Source: Psychrobacter sp. Cmf 22.2 (lineage in GTDB: Bacteria > Pseudomonadota > Gammaproteobacteria > Pseudomonadales > Moraxellaceae). From it: DNA of 64,000 nt. Position numbers and translations under genes: made by a program. Of the stretch, positions 32,672 through 41,717 are shown piece by piece (position 1 is the stretch's first letter; the number at the start of each line of letters is the position of its first letter). Location: positions 124,001 to 188,000 of the forward strand of contig NZ_MRYA01000002.1 of NCBI RefSeq assembly GCF_001921745.1. Reading direction: 5' to 3'. The notes under the pieces were generated by a model. It was not told the origin of the DNA and did no database searches. It saw only the letters and a list, made by a program, of their open reading frames with translations.

Positions 32672-33473
32672 ATAGATAAACTTCCCAAGGTTGGCTAATT
32701 CTAGCAATGGTTTGAGCAGATAAAATAGGGGGGTTGCCCGTACTTTCATCAACGGTAATTTGACTGTCAAAACAGGCAATTGCTTGACTTTTAAGCTGTA
32801 ATTGCTCAGCGTTCAAATCGACTCTAACGGCATGATGCCAAGGAATGCGAGTGTCGGCAGGCTTAGCCCAGTGCCATGCCCAAATCAATACCTGATAACA
32901 CGCTAGATGCCGCTGCTTAGCAAATGCGGTGACCACACGCCCTGTCGCCTCATGATCTGGGTGGCCGTCGTGCATAAAAGGCGTCACCAAAATATCATCA
33001 GGCTGGATAATAGCGGCCAGTTTTTGCTCAAACTGCTCTTGTTCGGCAAACACATCGCCATCCGTCAAATTTAGCGCAACGATGGTCACTTGGTGGGCAA
33101 TGCCCAATACTTCTAACGCCGCTAGGCTTTCTTTTGGACGGATAATATCAAGCTGCTGCGGAGGATAAATCTGTGAGTCTGGGTGGCTTTGCGTGCCATT
33201 GGTCACGTGAATCAGAATAATAGGATTGCCATTAACCGCTACTTGCTGTAGCAAACCACTAGAGCCCAATATTTCATCATCAGGATGCGGGGCAAAAATG
33301 CACACCCGCTGCTTTGGTGAAAAACGCTTGGCAATATCTAACCGAGGTAGGTTTTGTAGCCCTTGCCAGTTTTTCCAACTCTCTATACTGGTGCCATCGC
33401 CTGCTATCATACGATCGCCAACGATTGGATGATGACTCTCAGACGTAGCCATAGTAGAAATTACAGTTGCCAT
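32655..33473 (-). CDS. PIG-L (LmbE-like) zinc deacetylase
   Basis: 272 residues. The family motif CIFAPHPDDEILGSSGLL (zinc-binding HPDDE) lies near residue 55, and PFMHDGHPDHEATGR with a second metal histidine near residue 165. Members remove acetyl groups from N-acetylglucosamine-type compounds. Its start overlaps the stop of the acyl-CoA dehydrogenase-like gene by 13 bp and its own stop overlaps the methyltransferase, indicating tight translational coupling. Substrate unknown. Confidence 0.9.
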   Translation of the reverse strand: MATVISTMATSESHHPIVGDRMIAGDGTSIESWKNWQGLQNLPRLDIAKRFSPKQRVCIFAPHPDDEILGSSGLLQQVAVNGNPIILIHVTNGTQSHPDSQIYPPQQLDIIRPKESLAALEVLGIAHQVTIVALNLTDGDVFAEQEQFEQKLAAIIQPDDILVTPFMHDGHPDHEATGRVVTAFAKQRHLACYQVLIWAWHWAKPADTRIPWHHAVRVDLNAEQLQLKSQAIACFDSQITVDESTGNPPILSAQTIARISQPWEVYLYEPLT

Positions 33474-34555
33474 ATATTTACCTGCCCGTCTGTTAAATCA
33501 CTGGTTGCGCTAGATAGCTCGCCAATTTTTTGTAAATCAAACGCGCCATGACTTTGGCGGATAAACACGCTTAGATCTGCTGTTAATCTTGCAAAATGCG
33601 CGTTACCACAAAATGGTGCCGCGCCCAATGCTTGTCCAGCACTCTCTATTACTTGCCGAGCGACTTGCTCGACATGCGCCCTTAACTCGCGAATAGCCAA
33701 CTCATGGGACAGCGTGGGCTGGGTATCTATAAGTTGAGCGACATGATGAAAATACTGCTGAGTCACACTTAATGCTGTACTGACTTGCCCCAAATACATG
33801 GCTTTATAGTCGTTTGGCTTTTTTTGATAAGACTGCATTAAATAAGTGGCTATACATGAGGCTGCGCCATACCAGCAAGCAGCAACTCCTGCCGCTCCAT
33901 GCCAAAATCCTACGCGCTCTAGGTACGCATCGGCTTCCCCAGCAGTATCGGCCGTTACCTGATCGAACGTTATAGTGGCAGTATCAGTGGCTTGCATACC
34001 TACTGCTTGCCATGCACTATTATCAATCGCAATGCCATCTTGCTGCATATCCACGACCAGCAGTTGTGAGCGTCCATGCTTATCTCGATAAGTCATTACG
34101 CCATAGTTGACAATATTCGCGCCTGAACACCACGCTTTTGTGCCACTTATTTTGCCTTGCTGATAGTGTATGGGATCAGGGTGACCCTCTGAGGCCCAAA
34201 CTGCACATAGCCCTTTTATTGCTTTGTCATAACCCAATTCGTGCAAGATACTTAGGGCATCTAAGTGCGACTCAAACCACTTTACAATCGTTAAGTCGAT
34301 ACTGGCAACATACGCCAGCACTTGCCAACGAACTAATGTACGTAAGTTGGTTTCATCATTACTGGTAATACCGCTGGCAGGATGCGGGATTTTGTCATCA
34401 TAAGTGATTAAGATATTTAATATGTCACGGCGCAATTCGTCCGTTATGATAGGCGAATCAATCGCTTTATCATCAGTACCCGTTAAATCAGTACTCATCA
34501 CGTCTTTTATAGCGACTTTAATGTCCTGCAATAAAGTAACTTTTGCATCCAGCAT
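33461..34555 (-). CDS. Acyl-CoA dehydrogenase-like flavoprotein
   Basis: 364 residues, slightly short for the family. The middle domain region GTKAWCSGANIVNYGVMTYRDKHGRSQLLVVDM corresponds to the FAD-contacting beta domain, and the C-terminal helical part has GHAAGVAACWYGAAS-like and QVARQVIESAGQALGAAPFC segments. The N-terminal helical domain is less conserved and the usual catalytic glutamate is not obvious, so it may act on an unusual substrate rather than in beta-oxidation. First gene of the four-gene operon with PIG-L, methyltransferase and GT2. Confidence 0.78.
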   Translation of the reverse strand: MLDAKVTLLQDIKVAIKDVMSTDLTGTDDKAIDSPIITDELRRDILNILITYDDKIPHPASGITSNDETNLRTLVRWQVLAYVASIDLTIVKWFESHLDALSILHELGYDKAIKGLCAVWASEGHPDPIHYQQGKISGTKAWCSGANIVNYGVMTYRDKHGRSQLLVVDMQQDGIAIDNSAWQAVGMQATDTATITFDQVTADTAGEADAYLERVGFWHGAAGVAACWYGAASCIATYLMQSYQKKPNDYKAMYLGQVSTALSVTQQYFHHVAQLIDTQPTLSHELAIRELRAHVEQVARQVIESAGQALGAAPFCGNAHFARLTADLSVFIRQSHGAFDLQKIGELSSATSDLTDGQVNIWQL

Positions 34556-34653
34556 AAGGGTTCCCTAATTATTGTTATAAATCAATTACTGAGATTAGGC
34601 CCAAAGACTAGCTATGGGTTAAATGTCATTAGTCATAAACTACCGACAAAATA

Positions 34654-36306
34654 TCATCGGTATAAATCCTCTAAGAAGTCTTGCTGCCAAGCTTGTAAAT
34701 CGTACTGCCAAAGACCTTGCAATAACGTCTGATAACGAGACTTGCGCTCTTTTAGTGGCATCGTTAGAGCAGTTTTTAGACCTTCTATAATGCTCTTTGG
34801 ATTGTGCGGGTCGATGATGACAGCTGCCTGCATTTGCTCGGCCGCTCCTGCATAATTAGAGAGTAGCAGCACCCCAGGATTATCTGGATTTTGTGCGGCA
34901 ATATATTCTTTGGCGACTAGGTTCATACCGTCTTTGAGCGAATTTACCCAGCCAATATCACTGTACCAAAACGCTGCCATCAATTCTCCATGACTTAACA
35001 CGTTTTCACTATAAGTAATCGCCTGCCAACTATTTGTAGAGTCAAAAGTAGCGAGATTACATGCCTTTACATCGTCAATTTTAAAAGCATCTGATTGCAC
35101 CCCAATCGGTGAAAATTGTTGATTTACCTCATTGACAGTCTGTCTAACATCGTCATAAAGCTGCTGATAAACGGGCAGATCTAAGCGACTAGGACAAGCA
35201 ATTTGTATCAATTTTAGCTGATTTTGATAGGCGGGATACTGCTGCAAAAACTGGCGATAGGCCGAAAAACGCTCTAACAATCCTTTGGAATAATCAATTC
35301 TATCTACCGCGATTATCTGTTGAACGGCTGATTTTATATCAGTCTTCTCTGGCATTTGTCTTTTATATTGCGAAGATAAATATGAAGATGAGTTGATGAC
35401 TTGCTGTTGTATTTTGGCGACATCTATACCGATTGGATAAGCATCAATCATTATGCGATGCGGGGCATCTAAGTCTAGGTTGAGTACCAACTGCATACCA
35501 GCCGATCGATTGGACTTCGTAAGTTTTTGTGCTGTATGTGAAGATTTATTTGAAGGCTTTTTGAGCATATTATCAGTTTTTAATATGCTGCCAGTTTTTG
35601 ACATACTACCGGTTAAGTGACGGGTGTTTAGATAGCTGTCCTTTAAATAATGGTTAAAAACCGCCAGACAATTGGCTTTATCTTGCTCAGTTTGTGTACC
35701 GAATACATCGTAATGAGCAAGGTGCTTAATCAATTCAGGACTTTGATCAAGCTTTTGCCAAAATGTGAGGGGAGCAAACGGGATGTGCAAAAACAAGCCG
35801 ATACGGTTATTTAAGCCCAGCTGCCTACAATAATATGCCACACTTAAAAAGTGATAATCATGTACCCAAATGACATCATCAGGTTGAATGATCTTTTTTA
35901 ATTGTTTGGCAAAAAGTTGGTTGACCGCTTGATAGCCTGCATAATCTTCTGGCGCTTGATTAATCAGATGGGCTTGCTCGTGCAACAGCAACCACAATAC
36001 ATTATTAGCAAATCCGCAATAAAAATGCTGATACTGTCTAGACGTTAGGGCAGTGGTCATATAAGTGATGTTCTTATTCGCCACTTGTACATCGGCATCG
36101 GTTGCAGCATCTTGTTCGTTACTGCGAAATTCATTGTCAGCGCCGTCGTCACAAGCGTCTACAATATCACCATTCCAGCCCATCCAAATGCCTGAGTTTC
36201 CTATTAGCATGTCATGAAGGGCGACAGCAAGTCCGCCTGCCATTGGGTTGTTATCAGGCATCTTAACCCGATTAGATAAGACGATTAAGCGGCTCATATA
36301 AGACAT
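34654..36306 (-). CDS. otsA: Trehalose-6-phosphate synthase (GT20) with an internal insertion
   Basis: Makes trehalose 6-phosphate from UDP-glucose and glucose 6-phosphate. 550 residues against roughly 470 for most bacterial OtsA. Family motifs: LIVLSNRVK and GGLAVAL at the N-terminus, WVHDYHFLSV, FLHIPFAP, AVDRIDYSKGLLERFSAYRQFL, and DGMNLVAKEYIAAQ with LLLSNYAGAAEQM near the end. The extra length lies around residues 215-265 and contains three hexapeptide repeats (SMSKTG, SILKTD, NMLKKP). The start overlaps the otsB stop by 13 bp. Osmotic and cold protection is the expected role. Confidence 0.92.
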   Translation of the reverse strand: MSYMSRLIVLSNRVKMPDNNPMAGGLAVALHDMLIGNSGIWMGWNGDIVDACDDGADNEFRSNEQDAATDADVQVANKNITYMTTALTSRQYQHFYCGFANNVLWLLLHEQAHLINQAPEDYAGYQAVNQLFAKQLKKIIQPDDVIWVHDYHFLSVAYYCRQLGLNNRIGLFLHIPFAPLTFWQKLDQSPELIKHLAHYDVFGTQTEQDKANCLAVFNHYLKDSYLNTRHLTGSMSKTGSILKTDNMLKKPSNKSSHTAQKLTKSNRSAGMQLVLNLDLDAPHRIMIDAYPIGIDVAKIQQQVINSSSYLSSQYKRQMPEKTDIKSAVQQIIAVDRIDYSKGLLERFSAYRQFLQQYPAYQNQLKLIQIACPSRLDLPVYQQLYDDVRQTVNEVNQQFSPIGVQSDAFKIDDVKACNLATFDSTNSWQAITYSENVLSHGELMAAFWYSDIGWVNSLKDGMNLVAKEYIAAQNPDNPGVLLLSNYAGAAEQMQAAVIIDPHNPKSIIEGLKTALTMPLKERKSRYQTLLQGLWQYDLQAWQQDFLEDLYR

Positions 36307-37235
36307 CTCGTTGTTTTTTTAGTAATAAAGTCATTAGGAGCGGTTGACTCAGATAAAAGAGTGGCCCTGTTTTGACAAAAAGCCAAAAAGCTACGAAGGA
36401 GAGCGGTCACCTCAGTAATGTCATGTATGTAGTAATGAGCACAAGTGGCTTCACTACCTACTTTAATGCCCATACCTTTTATTGGCTGACCAAGCTGGGT
36501 CATAGATGTATTGTCGCTTAGGGCATCCTCTTGTTGTATGGCGCTAAATCCTGTCTCATCAGTGATATCATCACCGATAAAGATAGGACAAAGATTATGA
36601 TCGGTTTGTATTTTCTTTAATAAGGTCAAAATAGCTGCGCCTTTATCCGCCCCTTTTGGTACCGCCTCCCAAACATATTTGCCTTGTTTCAATGTCCAAT
36701 TGCCATGATTTTTTACCGTTTTTGCCATAATGGCATACGCTGTGTCAGCTAAGTCAGGATTTTGGCGATAGTGCAGAGCGACGGAATAAGGCTTATCTTC
36801 TATGGTAAAGTCTTTATAAGGTTTGCAGGATTGGGTAATGGCCAATTTGATAGCGCTAAGTTCAGTGTTATCAAATTGCAAAGTATCTGAATTGTCGTAG
36901 TTTGTACTTTGAGCTTCATTACGATCAAATTCTATTTCGAGACCATGAGTGGCTGCAATCGGTACTTGTATAGGAGATAGCATTTGCTTTGCTTCAGCCA
37001 AGCTACGTCCCGTCACAACACCTATCTCAACACCGCAGCTTTGTATGTCTTTTATGAGGGACAAGGTTGTATCAGGAATGCTGCTGTCTTTTGGATCCAG
37101 CGTAAAATCAGCAAGCGTGCCATCGATATCTAAAAACAAGCAATAATCCTGCTGAATAGTCAGATAATCAGCAAAATCTCTTGGTTCGATATACACCGGT
37201 GGTATATTTAAACGAGGGTTTTTTGCTAAAGTCAC
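36294..37235 (-). CDS. otsB: Trehalose-6-phosphate phosphatase
   Basis: HAD-superfamily phosphatase releasing trehalose from trehalose 6-phosphate. 313 residues, including a longer N-terminus than E. coli OtsB. Catalytic motif LFLDIDGTLADF, VVTGRSLAEAKQML, ATHGLEIE, and metal-site GDDITDETGF are all present. The start is a GTG with AAAGGGG about six bases upstream. It is first in the leftward otsBA operon, overlapping otsA. Confidence 0.93.
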   Translation of the reverse strand: MTLAKNPRLNIPPVYIEPRDFADYLTIQQDYCLFLDIDGTLADFTLDPKDSSIPDTTLSLIKDIQSCGVEIGVVTGRSLAEAKQMLSPIQVPIAATHGLEIEFDRNEAQSTNYDNSDTLQFDNTELSAIKLAITQSCKPYKDFTIEDKPYSVALHYRQNPDLADTAYAIMAKTVKNHGNWTLKQGKYVWEAVPKGADKGAAILTLLKKIQTDHNLCPIFIGDDITDETGFSAIQQEDALSDNTSMTQLGQPIKGMGIKVGSEATCAHYYIHDITEVTALLRSFLAFCQNRATLLSESTAPNDFITKKTTRCLI

Positions 37236-37547
37236 ACTTTTCCCCTTTTAGTTGATAAGTCATCATATTAGATCGTTGTAATTTGACTTTACTTAATTTT
37301 GTTACGAGATAGGCTTTTATCTCTAAAAGTGAATATATCTTTAAGTATGTGTTTATAAAATAATAATTGATGAAGTCTGGTGATAAGTCTGCCACAAACC
37401 GACTCACACTGCGACACAGCGAATGTGTCATTTAGTATGAATTTTTTTAGTGTAAAACTTTTAATGTATCAAACAATGTGGTTGATGATAAGATAATAGA
37501 CTTCATCTTTAAGCTCATTCATCCAGATTCAATTGCGAAAAATATTT
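37236..37547. other. Divergent intergenic region otsB / GST
   Basis: 312 bp, AT-rich. Only a short GACACA/TGTGTC inverted repeat (37413-37429) stands out. It must hold the otsBA promoter; no stress-sigma element could be assigned with confidence. Confidence 0.45.
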
Positions 37548-38192
37548 ATGACTTCCTCACTTCATCGCCTGTACTCTTTTCGTCGCTGTCCTTATGCCAT
37601 GCGTGCTAGGCTTGGTATCTTATTTGCTGAGTTGCAAGTGGAGCTGCGAGAGATAATATTAAAAAATAAACCGCCACAGATGCTAGCGATTAGCCCGAAG
37701 GGAACCGTGCCTGTTTTACAGCTTATAGATGGTGAAGTCATTGAAGAGAGTCGAGAGATCATGATATGGGCGCTTAAGCAAAACGATCCGCAAGGGCTAC
37801 TTGATGCAGAAGTTATTCACCAAGCAAATGCCTTGATTGACGAAAATGACAATGAATTTAAACATTGGCTGGATCGTTATAAATATGCTGATCGTCACCC
37901 TGAGATGACCCAAGAGGCATATCGACAACGGGGTGAGGCGTTTTTACAAGTTTTAGAGAAGCAGTTAGCCAAAAACCATTATTTAATGGGAGAGAGTATA
38001 AGCATTGCCGATATAGGTATCATGCCTTTTGTCCGTCAATTCGCTCATGTGGATCGCGAGGTTTTTTATAGTCTGCCTTATCCGAACTTACAGCGCTGGC
38101 TACAGCATTGGTTGGTGCACCCAGTATTTACACAAGCGATGACGAAGTATCAGCCTTGGCAAGAAGGGGATGATGTAGTGGTCTTTCCATGA
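37548..38192 (+). CDS. Glutathione S-transferase-like protein (glutaredoxin-type active site)
   Basis: 214 residues from the ATG at 37548 (a TTG at 37533 is possible). N-terminal thioredoxin fold with LYSFRRCPYAMRARLGILFAE; the CPYAMRAR motif has a glutaredoxin-like nucleophilic cysteine as in omega/beta-class GSTs. ISPKGTVPVLQL and ESREIMIWALKQ form the glutathione site, and the C-terminal half contains ISIADIGIMPFVRQFAHVD. Monocistronic. Probably a thiol-transferase/deglutathionylation enzyme; substrate unknown. Confidence 0.85.
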   Translation: MTSSLHRLYSFRRCPYAMRARLGILFAELQVELREIILKNKPPQMLAISPKGTVPVLQLIDGEVIEESREIMIWALKQNDPQGLLDAEVIHQANALIDENDNEFKHWLDRYKYADRHPEMTQEAYRQRGEAFLQVLEKQLAKNHYLMGESISIADIGIMPFVRQFAHVDREVFYSLPYPNLQRWLQHWLVHPVFTQAMTKYQPWQEGDDVVVFP

Positions 38193-38266
38193 CCAGTAAT
38201 ACTCCTTTATAAAGGCAAGATAAAGGCAAGCGCTAGCGTTATGAAGGAACATTTATACAAAACTAT

Positions 38267-38275
38267 TGATATAAT
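38267..38275 (+). promoter_or_regulatory. Extended -10 promoter for the NADAR gene
   Basis: TGATATAAT is a perfect TATAAT with the TG extension, 31 bp before the start codon. No good -35 is visible, as is common with extended -10 promoters. Confidence 0.5.
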
Positions 38276-38306
38276 GCTCATTGTTATGAAATAAAGAAAT
38301 CAAATT

Positions 38307-39017
38307 ATGGAACAAAGACAAGACGCTGTAGAACACAAACCCGTATTTATGCCTAGAGTCAACAGTGACAATCTGGTAAAAACGGATATGGTTAGGTTTG
38401 AGCGGCATGTGGGGTTTGCCAGTCGGCAAAAGAAAAAATCCATCAACGATATGCATCAAGTCATTCGTAAGAAATATGGATTCAACCACGTCTTAGAGCT
38501 ATCTAGTAAGTCTGGCAATAAGCTCAGTTTTTTGCTCAGTCCACTTAGCTTAAAGCTCACTGACGAGCATAATGGCGCACAGCACAGTGTTGAAAACATC
38601 TTTCAGGCGAGCAAGGTGTTTGAACATGGCGGTCCCTATAGTGACTTGCTGACAGTGCCACCAAGACAGGCCAAAAAAGACGAGCGCTTGCAATCCTCTG
38701 GTGAGCTCATTGGTTACAATGATTTTGGTATGGAGTGGCATTTAGAGCCATTAACCGCGTTTTATGATTGGCTGTATGTCAATGCGTTAAAGCAAAACAC
38801 TCAGTTACACGAAGAAGTCATGCAATATCAAGCCTTTACAGATATTGAATTTAATCCCAAGAAGTCTATCCATTGTCCAGCTTATTCGCTAGCAATGTTT
38901 GTGGCGCTTAATAAACGCGATTTGCTTAATAATGTTGAAGACCCAGGAACGTTTTATGACTTACATACTGAGTTTAAATTGAGTAATACAGCCCATCTAT
39001 TAGAGGGGGGGTTTTGA
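38307..39017 (+). CDS. NADAR-family protein (DarT1-associated antitoxin type)
   Basis: 236 residues. Recognised from the family pattern SVENIFQASKVFEHGGPYSDLL, the AKKDERLQSSGELIGYNDFG segment, LEPLTAFYDWLYVNAL and AFTDIEFNPKKSIHCPAYS. NADAR proteins of this group remove ADP-ribose from guanosine and serve as antitoxins to the DNA ADP-ribosyltransferase DarT1. No DarT1 gene is next to it: upstream is a GST and downstream rluF. It may protect against incoming DarT1 or be a remnant of a lost pair. Assignment is from recalled family features; activity is untested. Confidence 0.78.
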   Translation: MEQRQDAVEHKPVFMPRVNSDNLVKTDMVRFERHVGFASRQKKKSINDMHQVIRKKYGFNHVLELSSKSGNKLSFLLSPLSLKLTDEHNGAQHSVENIFQASKVFEHGGPYSDLLTVPPRQAKKDERLQSSGELIGYNDFGMEWHLEPLTAFYDWLYVNALKQNTQLHEEVMQYQAFTDIEFNPKKSIHCPAYSLAMFVALNKRDLLNNVEDPGTFYDLHTEFKLSNTAHLLEGGF

Positions 39018-39280
39018 ATAGTTTGCCTAGAGATTGGCTTCGTTTGTCCGTCCCACGTCTTTCAATTTGTATAGTTTTTTTGCACTTTTAGCAACCTTAA
39101 AAAGCTGTTTTGACACAACTTCGATTTGTACGATTATGCATCTATTTCTAGATTGCCCTCTCCTTTAAAATGGGTACTGAATTTCCTATATAATGTGAGC
39201 CATCTCGCTGACGATAATCCATTCAATTTAGTCTTTTTCTTAGCAAAAAAAGGCTTTTTACTAGGTGAAAATGGTACTTT

Positions 39281-40273
39281 ATGTTTAATACTTCCTCGAC
39301 TCGTTTAAATAAATACATCAGCGAAAGCGGTATTTGCTCCAGGCGAGACGCTGACCGCTTTATTGAACAAGGCAATGTCTACGTCAATGGTAAGCGTGCT
39401 CAAGTAGGCGATCAGGTGGTTGCTGGCGATACGGTAAAAGTCAATGGACAGCTCATTGAGCCGCGAGAGGCAGATGATTTTGTTTTTATTGTATTGAATA
39501 AGCCAGTGGGCATTGTGAGCACTACTGAAAGCTCCGAGAAAAATAACATTGTCGATTTTGTTAGACACGGGGTGCGTATTTTTCCGATTGGTCGTTTGGA
39601 TAAAGATTCCCAAGGTTTAATCTTTTTGACCAACAATGGCGACCTAGTGAACAAGGTCTTACGTGCTGGTAATAATCATGAAAAAGAGTATTTGGTGACG
39701 GTTAATAAACCGATAACGGATAGTTTTATTGAGGGTTTAGCAAGCGGTGTGCCTATTTTGGGCACGATGACCAAAAAATGCCCAGTGACTAAGGTGGCTC
39801 CCACCGTATTTAACATCACGCTAGTACAGGGGTTAAACCGTCAAATTCGCCGGATGTGTGAGCATTTTGGTTATGAAGTCGTGAAGCTTGAGCGTACGCG
39901 GATTATGAATGTGACTCTTAAGGGTCTTCCAGTTGGAGATTGGCGAGATTTAACCCCAAAAGAGTTGTCTGTTTTACTTAACTCTATAGAAGATTCTTCT
40001 TCGCAAGACAAAAATGCGGCTAAGAAATCTCGTAATACACCAAAAAAAAATGCTCGTACTAATAGCTCGTCAAAATCAAAAGCGTCTTCTAAATCAGCAG
40101 GCGCGGCAAAGGGGAGTAGTAAACATCCTAAAGATGGTGCTAGGAAACCAGCAGGTTCTAAAGGTGGGCGTCCTTCTGGTCATAATAAGAAGACTGGTGG
40201 CAATGGCAAACCTGCTACAAACGGTAAGCGTCCTGCAAAAGGCCGAGGCTCTAAGCGGTCTTCAAAACGATAG
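39281..40273 (+). CDS. rluF: 23S rRNA pseudouridine synthase RluF, with long basic tail
   Basis: Modifies U2604 of 23S rRNA in the E. coli enzyme. 330 residues. An S4 RNA-binding domain opens the protein ([21 protein letters not shown]...[12 protein letters not shown]). The RsuA/RluB/E/F-type catalytic core follows with [18 protein letters not shown] (catalytic Asp) and [25 protein letters not shown], after [11 protein letters not shown]. From about residue 243 the tail is low-complexity Lys/Ser/Gly/Asn-rich, presumably a disordered RNA-binding extension. RluF is preferred over RluE/RsuA because of the length and the core pattern. Confidence 0.88.
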   Translation: MFNTSSTRLNKYISESGICSRRDADRFIEQGNVYVNGKRAQVGDQVVAGDTVKVNGQLIEPREADDFVFIVLNKPVGIVSTTESSEKNNIVDFVRHGVRIFPIGRLDKDSQGLIFLTNNGDLVNKVLRAGNNHEKEYLVTVNKPITDSFIEGLASGVPILGTMTKKCPVTKVAPTVFNITLVQGLNRQIRRMCEHFGYEVVKLERTRIMNVTLKGLPVGDWRDLTPKELSVLLNSIEDSSSQDKNAAKKSRNTPKKNARTNSSSKSKASSKSAGAAKGSSKHPKDGARKPAGSKGGRPSGHNKKTGGNGKPATNGKRPAKGRGSKRSSKR

Positions 40274-40394
40274 CTCAATGTGTAATGGTCAGATAATGAC
40301 TTTTGATGAAGTAGAGCGTACAGGTGAGTTTAGCGACCAAGGTAAGTAGTGATATAATACCCCGATAATTAATATTTTATAAAGGCTTTACATT

Positions 40395-40673
40395 ATGGCT
40401 CGTACCGCTAGCGCATTGCATATTTTAGTAAAAGATAAAGAGCTGGCGGAGGATATTATCGCTAAGCTTAAAAAAGGTGCCCATTTTGATGTGCTGGCTA
40501 AGAAACACTCAACCTGCCCGTCAGCTAAAAAGGGCGGTAACTTAGGTGAGTTTAAAAAAGGTCAAATGGTGCCAGCATTTGATAAAGTCTGCTTCAACGG
40601 CGAACTATTTACTCCGCATTTAGTAAAAACTAAATTTGGTTGGCATGTCGTTAAAGTGCTTTATAGGACGTAA
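40395..40673 (+). CDS. ppiC: Small parvulin-type peptidyl-prolyl isomerase
   Basis: 92 residues, a single parvulin domain with no signal peptide, the size of E. coli PpiC. Motifs: [49 protein letters not shown], then [12 protein letters not shown] and [11 protein letters not shown]. Catalyses prolyl cis/trans isomerisation in the cytoplasm. It stands as a single gene followed by a terminator. Confidence 0.92.
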   Translation: MARTASALHILVKDKELAEDIIAKLKKGAHFDVLAKKHSTCPSAKKGGNLGEFKKGQMVPAFDKVCFNGELFTPHLVKTKFGWHVVKVLYRT

Positions 40674-40719
40674 GCGTTAGGCTTTTTTCTTTCGTAATAC
40701 AGATAATAGGTCATACCTA

Positions 40720-40751
40720 AAAAGCCAGATAACTTGAGCTGTCTGGCTTTT
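40720..40751 (+). terminator. Rho-independent terminator after ppiC
   Basis: AAAAGCCAGA (40720-40729) pairs exactly with 40742-40751, ending in a T-run. Confidence 0.85.
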
Positions 40752-40973
40752 CTTATGGTTAATACTTATCTACCTGCCAAAAACTATGCTCACATATACA
40801 GGTACTTCAATCGGACAAGGATAGTTATAGAATATTGGAAAACTTTAGTAAATAATAAGCTTGATCAGCGGTATCTATATTTTATACCGTTCAAATTATT
40901 TTAAAACAGCTGGGTTGACCATCTGACTTGCTTATTTTCCAATACATAAACTTAAAATTATTAGGAGTTGAGG

Positions 40974-41243
40974 ATGAAATATCCGATAGCAATCCAAAAA
41001 GGCGATAACAATACTGCGTATGGTATTATTATCCCAGATATAGCAGGCTGCTATTCCGCTAGTGATGAGTATGAAAATATTTTGAAAAATGCTAAAGAAG
41101 CTATTGTGCTTCATATAAGTGGCATGATAGAAGATGGCGAACCAATTCCTATGCCTACTGATAGTAATAATTATAAAGATGACCCGGGTTTTGAAGGTAT
41201 GTCTTGGGCAACGGTCGATGTTCAAATAGATGAGCTTTACTGA
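40974..41243 (+). CDS. HicB-like antitoxin domain protein, solitary and short
   Basis: 89 residues from the ATG at 40974, six bases after AGGAG. The HicB partial-RNase-H fold is visible: MKYPIAIQKGDNNTAYGIIIPDIAGCYSASDEYENILKNAKEAI, then ISGMIEDGEPIPMP. It ends at VDVQIDELY, the point where the DNA-binding ribbon-helix-helix or HTH tail of full HicB normally begins, so it lacks a repressor domain. No HicA-type toxin (short dsRBD-like protein) is seen in the 200 bp upstream or downstream. Probably an orphan or decaying antitoxin. Confidence 0.75.
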   Translation: MKYPIAIQKGDNNTAYGIIIPDIAGCYSASDEYENILKNAKEAIVLHISGMIEDGEPIPMPTDSNNYKDDPGFEGMSWATVDVQIDELY

Positions 41244-41717
41244 TAAAGTTGAATAATAACCAATGAGTGCAATAGATGAGAATTGAACTCATACTAGTTG
41301 ATACAGTCATATTGCTATAAGCCATTGCTAAATTGAATAGATCAGTACTCATAATGTAAATAGCATTTAGATAAATTGCTTATTTAAATGCCATTTATGC
41401 CAGACAAGTTGTGAAAGAGCATTTATACAAGAGTATTGATATAAGGTACATCGCTATGGAACATGGAATGAGCAGACGCTATTAGAACTAAAAGTAAAAA
41501 TAGATGTCATAAGCTACGCTGAAGTCCATTTGAGGATGGTCTGTTAACCTTACCAATTATGATAAGTATTAGGTATTTTGACAAAACAGAACTGTTAAAA
41601 GATTGATGGACGTGATTTTTCGAATTTATGTTGCTGAATGCTTTGACTATAAGCATGAATAGATATGGATAAAGAGACTAAGCCTTGACTATACTGAGAC
41701 ATCAATGTATCGATCTT
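41244..41717. other. Gene-poor gap between hicB and the RHS gene
   Basis: 474 bp, AT-rich, with no convincing ORF on either strand. It contains a degenerate copy of the NADAR promoter/start region (41410-41500). The position immediately downstream of the RHS toxin stop is where an immunity gene would be expected, but none is seen. Confidence 0.6.
41410..41500 (+). pseudogene. Degenerate duplicate of the NADAR gene 5' region
   Basis: Bases from about 41411 align with those from about 38242, upstream of the NADAR start. By hand, 34 of 42 positions match over the block containing CATTTATACAA and TATTGATATAA. The copy of the start (ATGGAACA, 41456) is followed by GACGCT and AGAAC at matching spacing, but the frame is broken by an early stop and similarity fades after about 90 bp. 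Confidence 0.5.

Noticed and set aside
40752..40973. HicA toxin upstream of the HicB-like gene
   Set aside because: No frame with the short dsRBD-like HicA pattern (glycine-histidine core) could be read.
41155..41352. 65-residue minus-strand frame downstream of the RHS gene as an immunity gene
   Set aside because: It is mostly antisense to the hicB-like gene, lacks an RBS and has no immunity-like composition.
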